Below, in pieces: positions 7,996 to 15,854 of a DNA stretch of 64,000 nucleotides. The translations under genes and the position numbers were made by a program. Source of the DNA: Desulfuromonas acetoxidans DSM 684 (GTDB taxonomy: Bacteria; Desulfobacterota; Desulfuromonadia; Desulfuromonadales; Desulfuromonadaceae); NCBI RefSeq assembly GCF_000167355.1, contig NZ_AAEW02000007.1, positions 151,891 to 215,890 on the forward strand, read 5' to 3'. Position 1 is the stretch's first letter, and every line of letters begins with the position of its first letter. A model generated the notes under the pieces. That model made no database searches and was not told where the DNA came from. It saw only the letters and a list, made by a program, of their open reading frames with translations.

Positions 7996-8027
7996 GAAAA
8001 AGGCCCCGCAAATAACTGCGAGGCCCC
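7996..8027 (-). terminator. Intrinsic terminator of the first cold-shock gene
   Basis: On the minus strand, GGGGCCTCGCAG and TGCGGGGCC form a stem around a short loop, followed by TTTTTC. It lies about 25 bp downstream of the csp stop. Confidence 0.85.
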
Positions 8028-8052
8028 TTTGCTGATCTATGAAAAATCCGAA

Positions 8053-8253
8053 CTAAATTCTGCGCACGTTCGCAGATTGGGGACCTTTTTGACCATCGGT
8101 CACGTCGAAAGAGACGCGGTCGCCCTCAGCCAGAGACTTAAAGCCGTCGCCTTGAATTGCTGAGAAATGGACGAATACATCAGGACCATTGTCCTGTTCG
8201 ATAAAACCAAAGCCCTTCGAATCGTTAAACCACTTTACTGAACCTTCTGCCAT
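8053..8253 (-). CDS. Cold-shock domain protein (CspA family), copy 1
   Basis: 66 residues, a single cold-shock OB-fold. RNP1 is KGFGFIEQ and RNP2 is VFVHFSAI; the protein starts [11 protein letters not shown] and ends ANVRRI. CspA-type proteins bind single-stranded RNA/DNA and act as RNA chaperones and antiterminators. It is about 90% identical to the gene at 19803-20003. An in-frame ATG 12 bp upstream (MEKK) is part of the leader; GGAG then places the start at 8253. The leader has the two conserved structures described separately. Confidence 0.95.
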   Translation of the reverse strand: MAEGSVKWFNDSKGFGFIEQDNGPDVFVHFSAIQGDGFKSLAEGDRVSFDVTDGQKGPQSANVRRI

Positions 8254-8343
8254 TTTTTTCTCCATGTTCCTTCTGGAACCTTTTTGTTGTACAAATCCCG
8301 CCCTATCAAAAAACAAAAAAACACACACCCAAGAGGGCCTGTG
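8254..8343 (-). promoter_or_regulatory. Structured cold-shock 5' leader, copy 1
   Basis: On the minus strand, CACAGGCCC and GGGTGTGTG form a hairpin (8322-8343) followed at once by T7 (8315-8321), which is a terminator-like shape. Further on, GTTCC-AGAA-GGAAC (8266-8279) forms a second hairpin just before GGAG. Both are shared with the leader of the second csp gene although the sequence between them differs, which argues for function, such as attenuation or temperature-dependent folding. Confidence 0.65.
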
Positions 8344-8709
8344 TTTTTGATCCAGATCGACACCTTGTCCACCTGGCGAGCGATAAAAATTTCCACAAAC
8401 TTAGCTTAAGTAGTCAAACAGTAACACGCTTAGCTTCCGAATAGCAAGGCCTATGTCGCTGTTGCACTTTCAGCACGGAGAAAACATTCTATTTTCCAAG
8501 GTAAAAAGATAAGTATACTGTCCCCGGAACTCCCGGGAACTCCCGTCCTCGGAACTCCTAGTGGTGAGGATTGTTTGGAATTACGAGGCGGGCTGATCGA
8601 GGCATAGTGGTTTTTTATCCTGAGTTATGAGTATCTGGAATAAAATAAATCGGAATAAAATAAATCCGTCCCCTTTTCTCTGCATAAATTTTTTACCAGG
8701 CTATTAATG
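8344..8709. other. Intergenic stretch with no gene
   Basis: About 365 bp between the first csp leader and the PhzF-like gene. No frame is convincing. It contains three GGAACTCC motifs within 8526-8560 and AATAAAATAAATC repeats near 8640-8665 beside GTCCCCTTTTC. The csp promoter should lie in its left part. Nothing else can be supported. Confidence 0.6.
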
Positions 8710-9597
8710 TTAAAACCTCATTATTGCTTCAGCAACAGACACAACGCGACCACCGACTTCGATCCCCTCCTGCCCTCTGTCTCCGTGAATGTGAACGTGC
8801 AATATACTTCGACGCCCCATTTTTGTCCCCTGTTCGCTTGTAAGCCTTGTACCAGCGGTGCATGCAACAAGCCCATGCTGCATCATGTATGCGGCAAGCG
8901 GGCCTGTTGAGCTTCCAGTTGCCGGATCTTCTGCAATGCCGTACTCAGGAGCGAACATTCGGGAGTAGGCTCCATCAGGAGTCGGTGTAAACACAAAGAC
9001 ACACATAGGTTCAGGATAGTCTTTTCTGAGAGCAGCGGAGCCACGAGAATCGAGCCAAGCGCGATCGACTGCGTCTCTGTCTTTCAACGCTATGAATACT
9101 GTAGGGTTACCCGCACTCAGGAGTTGGGGGGTGACAGGAAGGAGATCGCTTGTATTAAGCCCCAATGCAAGAGAGCAGGCAGTCCGGTCGAAAGTTATTC
9201 CCCTGCTGATAGGAGGAGTTTGTAGCCAAATCAACGGACGTATGCCCGTGTCAACACGGACCGGTACGGGACCGACTTTTTCCTCAAGCACGAAGTGCTC
9301 GCTGTCTGCTGGTATGATTCCCTCGTCCAGAAGAACAAAACTTGTGCCAATAGTAGGATGGCCAGCAAAATCCATCTCTTTCGAAGGTGTAAATATCCGT
9401 ACGCCCACCGAGCAGTTAGTCCGGGTTGCCGGAATGACGAAGCTCGTTTCTGACAGATTTAGTTCTTTGGCGATCTTCTGCATGGTTATATCGTCGATTC
9501 CAGAAGCATCTGGAAATACGGCAAGAGCGTTTCCTTCCATTGCCTGATCCGTAAAAACATCAACGACTCGATAACGGTATGAGCGAGCACTACTCAT
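8710..9597 (-). CDS. PhzF-family isomerase-like protein
   Basis: 295 residues, the family's usual size. PhzF folds are two-domain diaminopimelate epimerase-like isomerases. Typical motifs: YRVVDVFTDQAMEGNALAV at the N-terminus, LNLSETSFV with the conserved Glu, MDFAGHPTIGTS, and in the second half EDPATGSSTGPLAAYM. The substrate is unknown; most PhzF relatives are not phenazine enzymes. Translation probably starts at MSSARSYRYR (9597). It sits at the left end of the cassette island, with a GTTAGAT box (9619-9625) upstream. Confidence 0.92.
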   Translation of the reverse strand: MSSARSYRYRVVDVFTDQAMEGNALAVFPDASGIDDITMQKIAKELNLSETSFVIPATRTNCSVGVRIFTPSKEMDFAGHPTIGTSFVLLDEGIIPADSEHFVLEEKVGPVPVRVDTGIRPLIWLQTPPISRGITFDRTACSLALGLNTSDLLPVTPQLLSAGNPTVFIALKDRDAVDRAWLDSRGSAALRKDYPEPMCVFVFTPTPDGAYSRMFAPEYGIAEDPATGSSTGPLAAYMMQHGLVACTAGTRLTSEQGTKMGRRSILHVHIHGDRGQEGIEVGGRVVSVAEAIMRF

Positions 9598-9693
9598 TGT
9601 TTTTTCTCGTGTTCTGACATCTAACGCGTCCCTCTCAAAGCGGTTGTTCGCTGTCTTTATCATTCCAACCCAGAAAACATCTTAAAATCTCGT

Positions 9694-9816
9694 TTAATTT
9701 TTCAGGATCACCGTGCCCGTGAAAGTTTTGTCTTCGATTTTGCAAGAAATCCAATCATTGTCATCTAGCTCGGAATCCTTCCCAATCCCATATTCAATCA
9801 CAGGAAAGGAGCACAT
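9694..9816 (-). pseudogene. Short orphan reading frame, probable 3' remnant of a gene cut by the RAYT element
   Basis: A 40-codon minus-strand frame ending ...KIEDKTFTGTVILKN before TAA at 9694-9696. Composition is protein-like (VIEYGIGKDSELDDNDW). Its only ATG lies inside the terminal repeat of the tyrosine-transposase element, so the true start was probably lost on insertion. I recognise no family. Confidence 0.35.
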
Positions 9817-10856
9817 AGGGGACGTAGTTGATTTTTTGATATTTAGGATAAAATATCTCTCAAACGGGCATCCCCATCAAATACCTTTTGACCTCGTTGA
9901 ACGGCACGGCTCACTGCTGAAGGAGTGTAGCACAAAGCCTTGCCGACAGCATATCCCGTCATCCGGTAGTGACGAATGGCCACATAGCAAAGCACAGCCT
10001 TAGCCGTACTTACCCTGCGAGCCTTGTTCGGCAAGACCAACTCTGTGACATCCAACTCAAAATAACCTACAACGACTTTTTTGAGCTCATCAAATGACCG
10101 ACTTGCCTCAACCGGCTTCTCTTCACCAAGCACCCGCTCGACAAATGAACCACCGCCAAGAATACGATCATCATAGCTGTCTTCATCCGTTAACGAATCG
10201 TCCAGAGACTGGCTGACCCGCCTACCGCCCATGGACAGTGGAGAAACTTTCTGGAGTAATCCGTCAGCAAGAAACTGATAATAGGCCTTACGTGCCACGC
10301 TCTTCTTACCGGAAAAAAGGGATAAAACGTCCTCATCCTTTACAAGACAGAGTTCCTTCCTGCCGAGAATCTGCCGATGACCGCTCCAGTGATAATCAGC
10401 CAGGGCGTTCATATCCGTAACCTTACCAGCACGAACAGGGTTGAGATGGATATAGCGCACCAGTTCCAGCAGATAGACATCACTATCACAGACAATCGAT
10501 TTATAGCGATTTTGGAACAGGTGTCCGGCACGTTTATGGCGCAGATTAAAGCTGACGGCGTAGCCAGTTAGAAGGCGACGCATCAGGATGGAAAGGGAGA
10601 TTTCTGTCGGTATCAATAACAGGTGGACGTGATTATCGAGAAGAGCCCAGGCATAACAAGCCGTTGAGGTTTCTTCTAGTAGGCCAGATAAACGTCGGAC
10701 AAAATCTTCGCGATCGTCGTCAGTGATAAAAATATCGCGACGTTCGATTCCTCTGACAATCACATGTTGCAAGAGTCCGGGTATGTCGATTCGGGCATGA
10801 CGTGGCATAAGTGAAGGGTAACCGAGAATGTCAAAATATCAACTACGTCCCCTATG
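9814..10856 (-). mobile_element. REP-associated tyrosine transposase (RAYT) element with 19 bp inverted ends
   Basis: CATAGGGGACGTAGTTGAT at 9814-9832 is the exact inverse complement of ATCAACTACGTCCCCTATG at 10838-10856, and the Y1 transposase gene lies between them. The right end is present twice because of a 198 bp tandem duplication. The element sits at the left edge of the cassette array, where one attC half and a gene remnant are found. Confidence 0.8.
9843..10808 (-). CDS. REP-associated tyrosine transposase (Y1_Tnp, TnpA_REP)
   Basis: 321 residues. The single-strand HUH transposase domain is at about 1-150: PRHARIDIPGLLQHVIVRG, the metal-binding HVHLLLIP, and the YIHLNPVRAG region with the candidate catalytic Tyr. 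The C-terminal half (TSAVSR-type helix, LCYTPSAVSRAV) resembles a DNA-binding HTH, as in longer RAYT proteins. These enzymes move or maintain short palindromic REP sequences and often occur once per genome. A decayed relative lies at 6049-6461. All motifs look intact. Confidence 0.92.
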   Translation of the reverse strand: MPRHARIDIPGLLQHVIVRGIERRDIFITDDDREDFVRRLSGLLEETSTACYAWALLDNHVHLLLIPTEISLSILMRRLLTGYAVSFNLRHKRAGHLFQNRYKSIVCDSDVYLLELVRYIHLNPVRAGKVTDMNALADYHWSGHRQILGRKELCLVKDEDVLSLFSGKKSVARKAYYQFLADGLLQKVSPLSMGGRRVSQSLDDSLTDEDSYDDRILGGGSFVERVLGEEKPVEASRSFDELKKVVVGYFELDVTELVLPNKARRVSTAKAVLCYVAIRHYRMTGYAVGKALCYTPSAVSRAVQRGQKVFDGDARLRDILS

Positions 10857-11061
10857 GTCCGTCGAGGTTTCTTCTAGTAGGCCAGATAAACGTCGGACAA
10901 AATCTTCGCGATCGTCGTCAGTGATAAAAATATCGCGACGTTCGATTCCTCTGACAATCACATGTTGCAAGAGTCCGGGTATGTCGATTCGGGCATGACG
11001 TGGCATAAGTGAAGGGTAACCGAGAATGTCAAAATATCAACTACGTCCCCTATGGTCCGTC
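10666..11061. repeat. 198 bp perfect tandem duplication of the transposase 5' end
   Basis: 10666-10863 and 10864-11061 are identical as far as I can read. The unit covers the first ~48 codons of the transposase, its start region and the right terminal repeat, ending TATGGTCCGTC. The outer copy is a gene fragment with its own ATG but no body. Perfect identity points to a recent event. Confidence 0.9.
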
Positions 11062-11094
11062 CGGAATTCACGGAATTCACGCGCTTAGGTCTAT

Positions 11095-11121
11095 TCCGTC
11101 CGGTTGATGCGCTTGTTAGCC
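11095..11121 (-). other. Half attC-like site (R'' and L'' only), truncated next to the RAYT element
   Basis: On the minus strand, GGCTAAC is followed by AAGCGCATCAACC, the R''-L'' pattern of the two complete sites to the right. The partner half is not recognisable to the left, where the sequence runs into the transposase element. It overlaps the stop codon of the DUF1294 cassette gene. Confidence 0.45.
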
Positions 11122-11739
11122 CAACGAAATATTTTGCAATAGAGACTTCAGAAATTTTGAACCATTGGCGCTGAACAGCCAGATTAAAACAAAAAGATTC
11201 AGCGCAGAGGTCACCCAAAAAACGAATCGAAAAGATTCTTTTTGGTTTTTATGACGTAATATCTGTTGAGCTATCAATGCACCAGGCCAACCTCCAGCCA
11301 TAGAAAACAGATGCAGTGTACTTTCTTGCGTTCTCCATGCACCTTTTTGCGCAGCAGATTTGTCAAAAGCATAGGTAAAATAAGTAATTATGCTCAATGC
11401 AATGTAGGCAATGAAAATATATATTGGCAAATCCCCCACAAAAACTGATGCGGCGACAACTCCTAAAAATAATATCGCTATCGTTATAGGTAATTTTGCA
11501 GCTTTTTTACTTCCGATCTTTTCTGTTCCATCTCCTACGCGAGTTGCATTTATGGCACAAGGACGGCCTTGTCTGTCTACGGACTCACTATAATTAACTA
11601 ATTGCTCAACTTCAGGTTGGCGATGCCGATTGCTGAAGTCTTTAATATGGACAAATATTTGTTTTGAACCTGAGTTCGGTAAAATAAAGCCGTATCCCTT
11701 GTCTTTATTCCATGATGTAATCGTTCCTCTTTTGCGCAT
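11116..11739 (-). CDS. Cold-shock domain / DUF1294 membrane protein (cassette gene)
   Basis: 207 residues. The N-terminal cold-shock domain (about 1-65) has KGYGFILPN and QIFVHIKDF. Two or three hydrophobic segments follow (ITIAILFLGVVAASVFVG and neighbours), then the DUF1294 signature YAFDKSAAQKGAWRTQE, LHLFSMAGGWPGALIAQQ and RHKNQKESF. Such CSD-DUF1294 fusions are common and also occur as integron cassettes; their function is unknown. The frame extends to a TTG inside the attC site, but the ATG at 11739 is more likely. It is flanked by attC-like sequence on both sides. Confidence 0.88.
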   Translation of the reverse strand: MRKRGTITSWNKDKGYGFILPNSGSKQIFVHIKDFSNRHRQPEVEQLVNYSESVDRQGRPCAINATRVGDGTEKIGSKKAAKLPITIAILFLGVVAASVFVGDLPIYIFIAYIALSIITYFTYAFDKSAAQKGAWRTQESTLHLFSMAGGWPGALIAQQILRHKNQKESFRFVFWVTSALNLFVLIWLFSANGSKFLKSLLQNISLG

Positions 11740-11754
11740 TTCAAATCTTCTATT

Positions 11755-11820
11755 GGCCAACGCCCGGGCTCAAGGACGGCGGCGCGTCGGCGCTGACGTC
11801 CCGTGGAGCCCATTGTTAGA
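11755..11820 (-). other. attC-like recombination site 2 (66 bp)
   Basis: Read on the minus strand it begins TCTAACA (R'') and ends GTTGGCC (R'). The inner boxes GGGCTC and GAGCCC pair, and the GC-rich middle part (ACGTCAGCGCCGACG) can fold. The arms CTAACAATGGGCTC and CCAACGCCCGGGCTC align in inverted orientation. It lies between two genes of the same orientation, as attC sites do. Confidence 0.75.
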
Positions 11821-12747
11821 CCTGTTCTTGCCTGAGACACGTATTCCTTTGTCCGCAAGTACGCCCAGACTCACGGGATCTTTAACTTTTGAGCACACTC
11901 TACGAAACCGGAAGTCGTTATTGCGCTGAAAATAATCAATACATAGTGCATAAACTTCCATGTTATTTGTGATTTGCATAATCTGTAGCATGATATCCCT
12001 AGCTTCTTTGCTGCAACTATTGGATAGGAGACTTACGACTTGTGAGCCTTGATGCTGTACATCAATTTTTCCAGAATTAATATTGCGGATGATTTCCTTA
12101 ACCTTGGCTGGAGATAATGAAGAGAAGAAATCAGCATCGATGGCGCCTGAAGCAATCATTTTCTTAAATTCTCGCTTAACCCCATAGGACTCGCCCACAA
12201 CTGAAAATATTGAAGCAATAAAAGCTAGGTCAATTGTCAGATTGGCCGCATATGCATATGTTTGTGCAAAAATACCTTGCATTTGAATATTGGACAAATT
12301 AATTGAATATGACCCAAAAAGACCAAAAGTAATGCCATCTATGATTGATTGAATAAGGAATAAGAGCATCCCATAGAATGTTATTTGGCCAAATCCAAAC
12401 ATTGGAGATGCCGTGGCAATAACTGTACCAACGTGAGCAAATATAAAAACAAATAACGAATTAAATGCAAGAACACCCCATACCGAGTATGCTTCGAAAT
12501 AGTATTCTTTATGATGTGAGTAGTCATCTGTCAGCAACCTAAATCTGCTAAAATAAGTAAAGTAATACATGCCAAGTGACGCACAAAGAAAAGCACAAAT
12601 TAAAATTGAAATATATAAATAATGAGGCATAATGGCTATGCTAATAGCCAACAAAAACGACAAAGCCACAAAAAGAAATAAGGAAAAATGTTCTTTATAT
12701 ATGCGCTTTATTCGCGCAATGTGTCTTACCATATTTATAGTGCGCAT
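11770..12747 (-). CDS. Membrane protein of unknown function (cassette gene)
   Basis: Up to 325 residues. A basic N-terminus is followed by about five hydrophobic segments in the first 200 residues (FLFVALSFLLAISIAIM, ISILICAFLCASLGMYYF and three more), then a soluble C-terminal ~120 residues of helical, HEAT-like appearance (SSLSPAKVKEIIRNINSG). The last ~16 codons (NNGLHGTSAPTRRRP) are translated attC sequence, a common mark of a cassette whose stop is set by the recombination site. It starts at the stop of the upstream zinc protein and is translationally coupled. No family recognised. Confidence 0.65.
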   Translation of the reverse strand: MRTINMVRHIARIKRIYKEHFSLFLFVALSFLLAISIAIMPHYLYISILICAFLCASLGMYYFTYFSRFRLLTDDYSHHKEYYFEAYSVWGVLAFNSLFVFIFAHVGTVIATASPMFGFGQITFYGMLLFLIQSIIDGITFGLFGSYSINLSNIQMQGIFAQTYAYAANLTIDLAFIASIFSVVGESYGVKREFKKMIASGAIDADFFSSLSPAKVKEIIRNINSGKIDVQHQGSQVVSLLSNSCSKEARDIMLQIMQITNNMEVYALCIDYFQRNNDFRFRRVCSKVKDPVSLGVLADKGIRVSGKNRSNNGLHGTSAPTRRRP

Positions 12748-12749
12748 TA

Positions 12750-13058
12750 TTAAAAGAGGAACAAACTAGTAATCGCAATACTAGGTAATATAATGAGCAA
12801 CACAAAAAATCCTAGGCAACCAGAAGGTTGTTTGCTGGTCTGCTTTTCACGCCACTGCCCATGACAGGATTTGCAATAAAAGCTTCTTGCCCCCTTTTCC
12901 CACGCGGAGACCGTGCGGCGGTTGTGCTTTACTTGAACACCGCACCCGGAACATGCATACGGATCGCCTAGATTGGGTTTCGAAGCTTTAGATGCACCTC
13001 CTTTAAGCAGGGCATATACAATCACAGCAATTACAACTAAAACTATCAGTCCTTCCAT
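12750..13058 (-). CDS. Small membrane protein with a zinc-ribbon (cassette gene)
   Basis: 102 residues. Hydrophobic segments lie at each end (LIVLVVIAVIVYALL at 4-18 and FFVLLIILPSIAITSLFLF at 84-102) around a cytoplasmic four-Cys zinc ribbon (CSGCGVQV at about 36 and CKSCHGQW at about 62). No function is known. GAGGA precedes the ATG. It is the first gene of its cassette, directly after attC-like site 1, and is coupled to the membrane protein at 11770-12747. Confidence 0.7.
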   Translation of the reverse strand: MEGLIVLVVIAVIVYALLKGGASKASKPNLGDPYACSGCGVQVKHNRRTVSAWEKGARSFYCKSCHGQWREKQTSKQPSGCLGFFVLLIILPSIAITSLFLF

Positions 13059-13091
13059 TCTTAAATTATCCTCTTTGTGTTATTTGTACTG

Positions 13092-13152
13092 TTCTAACGC
13101 CTGCGTAATAGGCGCGAGCTTGCGAGCGTCCTAATTGACGCACTTGTTAGCA
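13092..13152 (-). other. attC-like recombination site 1 (61 bp)
   Basis: Read on the minus strand it begins TGCTAAC (R'') followed by AAGTGCGTCAATT and ends TTACGCAGGCGTTAGAA. TGCGTCAA and TTACGCA pair as L'' and L'. CTAAC and GTTAG pair as the outer boxes. The middle (GCTCGCAAGCTCGCG) forms the variable stem. Size and layout match attC. Confidence 0.8.
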
Positions 13153-13612
13153 GTTGCCTCATAGCGATAATGGAGCCCCTGCCGCAATTAGTACTTTTCT
13201 CGCAACGTACTGCATTAACTCGATGTCAAAAAATAGCAACTCAGCCTCTTTAGAAAACGGCAACAATAATTCAACTTCACCTTCAGAGCTTTCGCCTTTT
13301 GTATGGACAATTTTACAGCGAATATCGTATATGAGATCTGCCACAGGAGCTCGTAGATCAGCACCAGAGTTATTCAAGGGTAATTTATGATCAGTTAGAC
13401 CTTTCTGTTTGGCGGAGAAAAATTCAGCGCGCTGCTCATCTTCTTGCAGAAACTCTCTTAAATCATTGGTATCAACGCAAGCATTAATCGTAGCCCTTAA
13501 CTGAGAGCGCTCATCACCAAACCCCCTTCCGTGCCCGGAAACTGCCGTGAGCACTTTTCCAATATCGCCATCTCGATCAGTTCTAAATGTTGGGTCGGGT
13601 TATACCCCGTTT

Positions 13613-14425
13613 CTACGGACGGTTTGAAAACAACTGAAACTCCATATCACGTCTAGCAATCCTTTTCCTCATTCGTGGATTATGGAAGCGTTCAATATAG
13701 TTGAATAGATCCGCTTTGGCGGCATCCATTGTCGGATATCTCATCCGATTTGTGCGTTCTCGCTTGAGAACACCAAAGAATCCCTCGCAGGCTGCGTTAT
13801 CTCCACAATGACCAACAGCACTCATGGAGCAAACCAGGGCGTTCTCCTTCAAGAATCTTTGGTAGTCCGTGCTGCGAAATTGACTGCCGCGATCCGAATG
13901 CAAAATCACATGGTTACTTTCTTGACGTTGCCACACGGCCATTTCAACGGCACGGATCACCATCTGCCGGTCTTGGCGATGGTGCATTGACCAGCCAACG
14001 ACCAACTTGCTGAACAGATCGATGACAACACACAGATAAAGTTTTCCTTCGCCGGTCTTGAGTTCTGTGATGTCTGTGACCCATTTTTGTTCTGGTTCCA
14101 ATGCCTTAAAATCACGCTGCAACTGATTCTGAACATCGGCAGGGACTACAACTGGTGTGTGATATCGACCTCGTTTTTTCTTTCGCGGCCAGCCTTGAAG
14201 TCCGGCTGAAGCCATCAAACGAGCAATGCGATTTTTACTTGCAGTCTCTCCGGTTTCCCGAAGGTCTTCATGCATACGCGGAACACCAATGGCACCGTTG
14301 CTGTCTTCATGGATTTCACGAATGCGCTTCAGTAGACGCTCGTTGTCAATCTGTCGTGTGCTGGGGGATCTTTTCTCCCAGTCATAATAACCACTGTGAG
14401 AAACTTTGAGGCAACGACACATCAA
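13613..14425 (-). CDS. IS3-family transposase OrfB (DDE integrase domain)
   Basis: 270 residues as a separate ORF. The N-terminal HTH_21 region has [11 protein letters not shown] and [11 protein letters not shown]; the integrase core has the DDE triad in [18 protein letters not shown] and [12 protein letters not shown]. It is normally made as the OrfAB fusion by -1 slippage in orfA: the -1 frame is open from the slippery site at 14524-14530 through to this start. All catalytic residues are present, so the element may be active. Confidence 0.94.
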   Translation of the reverse strand: MMCRCLKVSHSGYYDWEKRSPSTRQIDNERLLKRIREIHEDSNGAIGVPRMHEDLRETGETASKNRIARLMASAGLQGWPRKKKRGRYHTPVVVPADVQNQLQRDFKALEPEQKWVTDITELKTGEGKLYLCVVIDLFSKLVVGWSMHHRQDRQMVIRAVEMAVWQRQESNHVILHSDRGSQFRSTDYQRFLKENALVCSMSAVGHCGDNAACEGFFGVLKRERTNRMRYPTMDAAKADLFNYIERFHNPRMRKRIARRDMEFQLFSNRP

Positions 14426-14469
14426 GCGAATAGGAAATTCATTGCGACAACGTTGAACCGCCTGATACT

Positions 14470-14763
14470 TCAGGACGACTCCCTGGCAAAGAACGTTGCC
14501 GCTTCGCGTAAAAAATCCCGTTCCTTTTTTACCCGGGCTAATTCACGTTTAAGAGCTGCAACCTCATCATCTCTGGGATTTCCAGTCCCGCCAAAGGCAT
14601 GGCGGCCCTCTGCCTCAGCCTCTCGCTTCCACCGTGAAAGCAGGTTGGCATTGATACCGAGTTCTCTTGCAACCTGAGCGCAACTGACATTAGGCTGGCA
14701 AGCCTGTTCTACTGCCCCACGTTTAAATTCCTGACTGAATTTTCTTCTCTTAGACATAAACAC
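14470..14763 (-). CDS. IS3-family transposase OrfA (helix-turn-helix)
   Basis: 97 residues. The HTH_Tnp_1 domain has [35 protein letters not shown] and a leucine-zipper-like C-terminus [22 protein letters not shown] perfect A AAA AAG heptamer (complement at 14524-14530) lies in its 3' part in the correct phase for -1 slippage into orfB. GGAGTG precedes the ATG. Confidence 0.94.
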   Translation of the reverse strand: MFMSKRRKFSQEFKRGAVEQACQPNVSCAQVARELGINANLLSRWKREAEAEGRHAFGGTGNPRDDEVAALKRELARVKKERDFLREAATFFARESS

Positions 14764-15782
14764 TCCTTTAGCCCACTATAGGCTTTTTTGAAGTGTCCGT
14801 AAATTCGGGGTAGAACCCGGTCTTTCAAAATTGACCTAATTCTTCGCCTCGCTTCTTCTTGGGAATAAGTGGGGTAGTAATACTCAATTACCTGATAGAA
14901 AGCTAAGAACTGAAGAAGTGGCATACCTAACGCACTTCTACCATACCAATAAAGAGAGCTTGGCCCTTCATCAAATTCTATTTTAGGGAATTCCAACTCT
15001 GCACGCTCATGTGGTCTGCGACGAGGTCTATGACCTGGACGTCGAGTGTGCCTTCTATCTCGCACAAGAGAAAGCGCAAACCCATCTTGAAGATCAAGCT
15101 GAAAAAACAAAGAATCGCTTAGCTTTCGTAGAATTTGTAGACTTTGATTATGCTGTGAAATGTTTATGCCAGAAATCTTTACTGATAATGCGCCATTGCG
15201 ACCAAACGGTCCTCTAGCGAGCATACGCATAGCACCAGAGGCTTCGCCTATTTCAATTTTAATGGATCGACCAAGGTAATTTTCTTCTAGCACGATGGGC
15301 TCGATTTCTTCGCCCTCTGATACTTCTCCAAATATTCTTCTTTGAAGAAAATGACGAGGCATACCATTAATGGGACGAATTACAGCCTCAATTAAATTTT
15401 CTGAATAGTTAGCTATAGCTACAAACTCTCCAAGAAAGGTATATTTCTCGAAGTCAAAACTGAGTATTTCAGTTATTGCTTCTGAAGAACTAAATGAAGT
15501 CCACCTTTTATCTCTTCCGTTAGGCATGCCCACTGCAACGTAAGTATCACCATCAAAATACTCACGTAATTCAGCCTCAATACCAGCATCATTGCAGCGT
15601 TTAATAAGTTTTTGCTGAAGATCCAAAAGCACTTCAGGATTTTCTTGCTCTTCTATATCTTCTATATCATCTACGGTTAAATCTTCAGACATTCTCGTTC
15701 CTTGTAGTGACTGCTAACAATAAATGGACAGTTTCTGTATAAAGCTGCAAACACAGAAGGTCCGAGCTATATATAATTCCAC

Positions 15783-15832
15783 GCTAACATACTGATGACT
15801 CTTCCGTTACCATACATTTCAATATGTTACAA
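15783..15832 (-). other. Possible degenerate attC-like palindrome
   Basis: TAACATACTGATG and, inverted, TAACATATTGAAATG are separated by ~24 bp, giving the outer CTAAC/GTTA and inner CATACTGA-type pairing of an attC. It lies upstream of the HEPN cassette, where an array-terminal site would be expected. The boxes are imperfect. Confidence 0.35.
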
Positions 15833-15854
15833 CCGTTATGGCCAATACCCTTCA

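Larger units (their letters stand above)
13597..14818 (-). mobile_element. IS3-family insertion sequence, 1222 bp, with 4 bp target duplication
   Basis: The termini are inverted: the left one starts GGGTTATACCCCG and the right one, complemented, starts GGGTTCTACCCCG; both continue with a TACGGAC motif. GGTC is present on both sides (13593-13596 and 14819-14822). Inside are orfA and orfB with a slippery heptamer. It inserted into the HEPN cassette gene. Confidence 0.93.
13159..15692 (-). pseudogene. HEPN (Apea-like) cassette gene, disrupted by an IS3-family element
   Basis: The gene runs from the ATG at 15692 to 14819, is interrupted by the insertion, and resumes in the same frame at 13596 down to 13159. 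Removing the element and one GGTC duplicate restores ...IRSILKD-PTFRTDRDGD... and a protein of ~434 residues. The C-terminal half carries YDIRCKIVHTKG, an R-x4-H motif in the setting typical of Apea-like HEPN domains; the N-terminal half is acidic, then mixed alpha/beta, with an Arg-rich stretch. HEPN proteins are often RNases of defence or toxin systems. The role is inferred from the motif only. As it stands the gene should make a truncated protein. Confidence 0.75.

Noticed and set aside
9619..9652. Complete attC site upstream of the PhzF gene
   Set aside because: The GTTAGAT box is good, but the whole palindrome would be only ~34 bp with weak inner pairing, below the usual attC size; it is mentioned only as a possible remnant.
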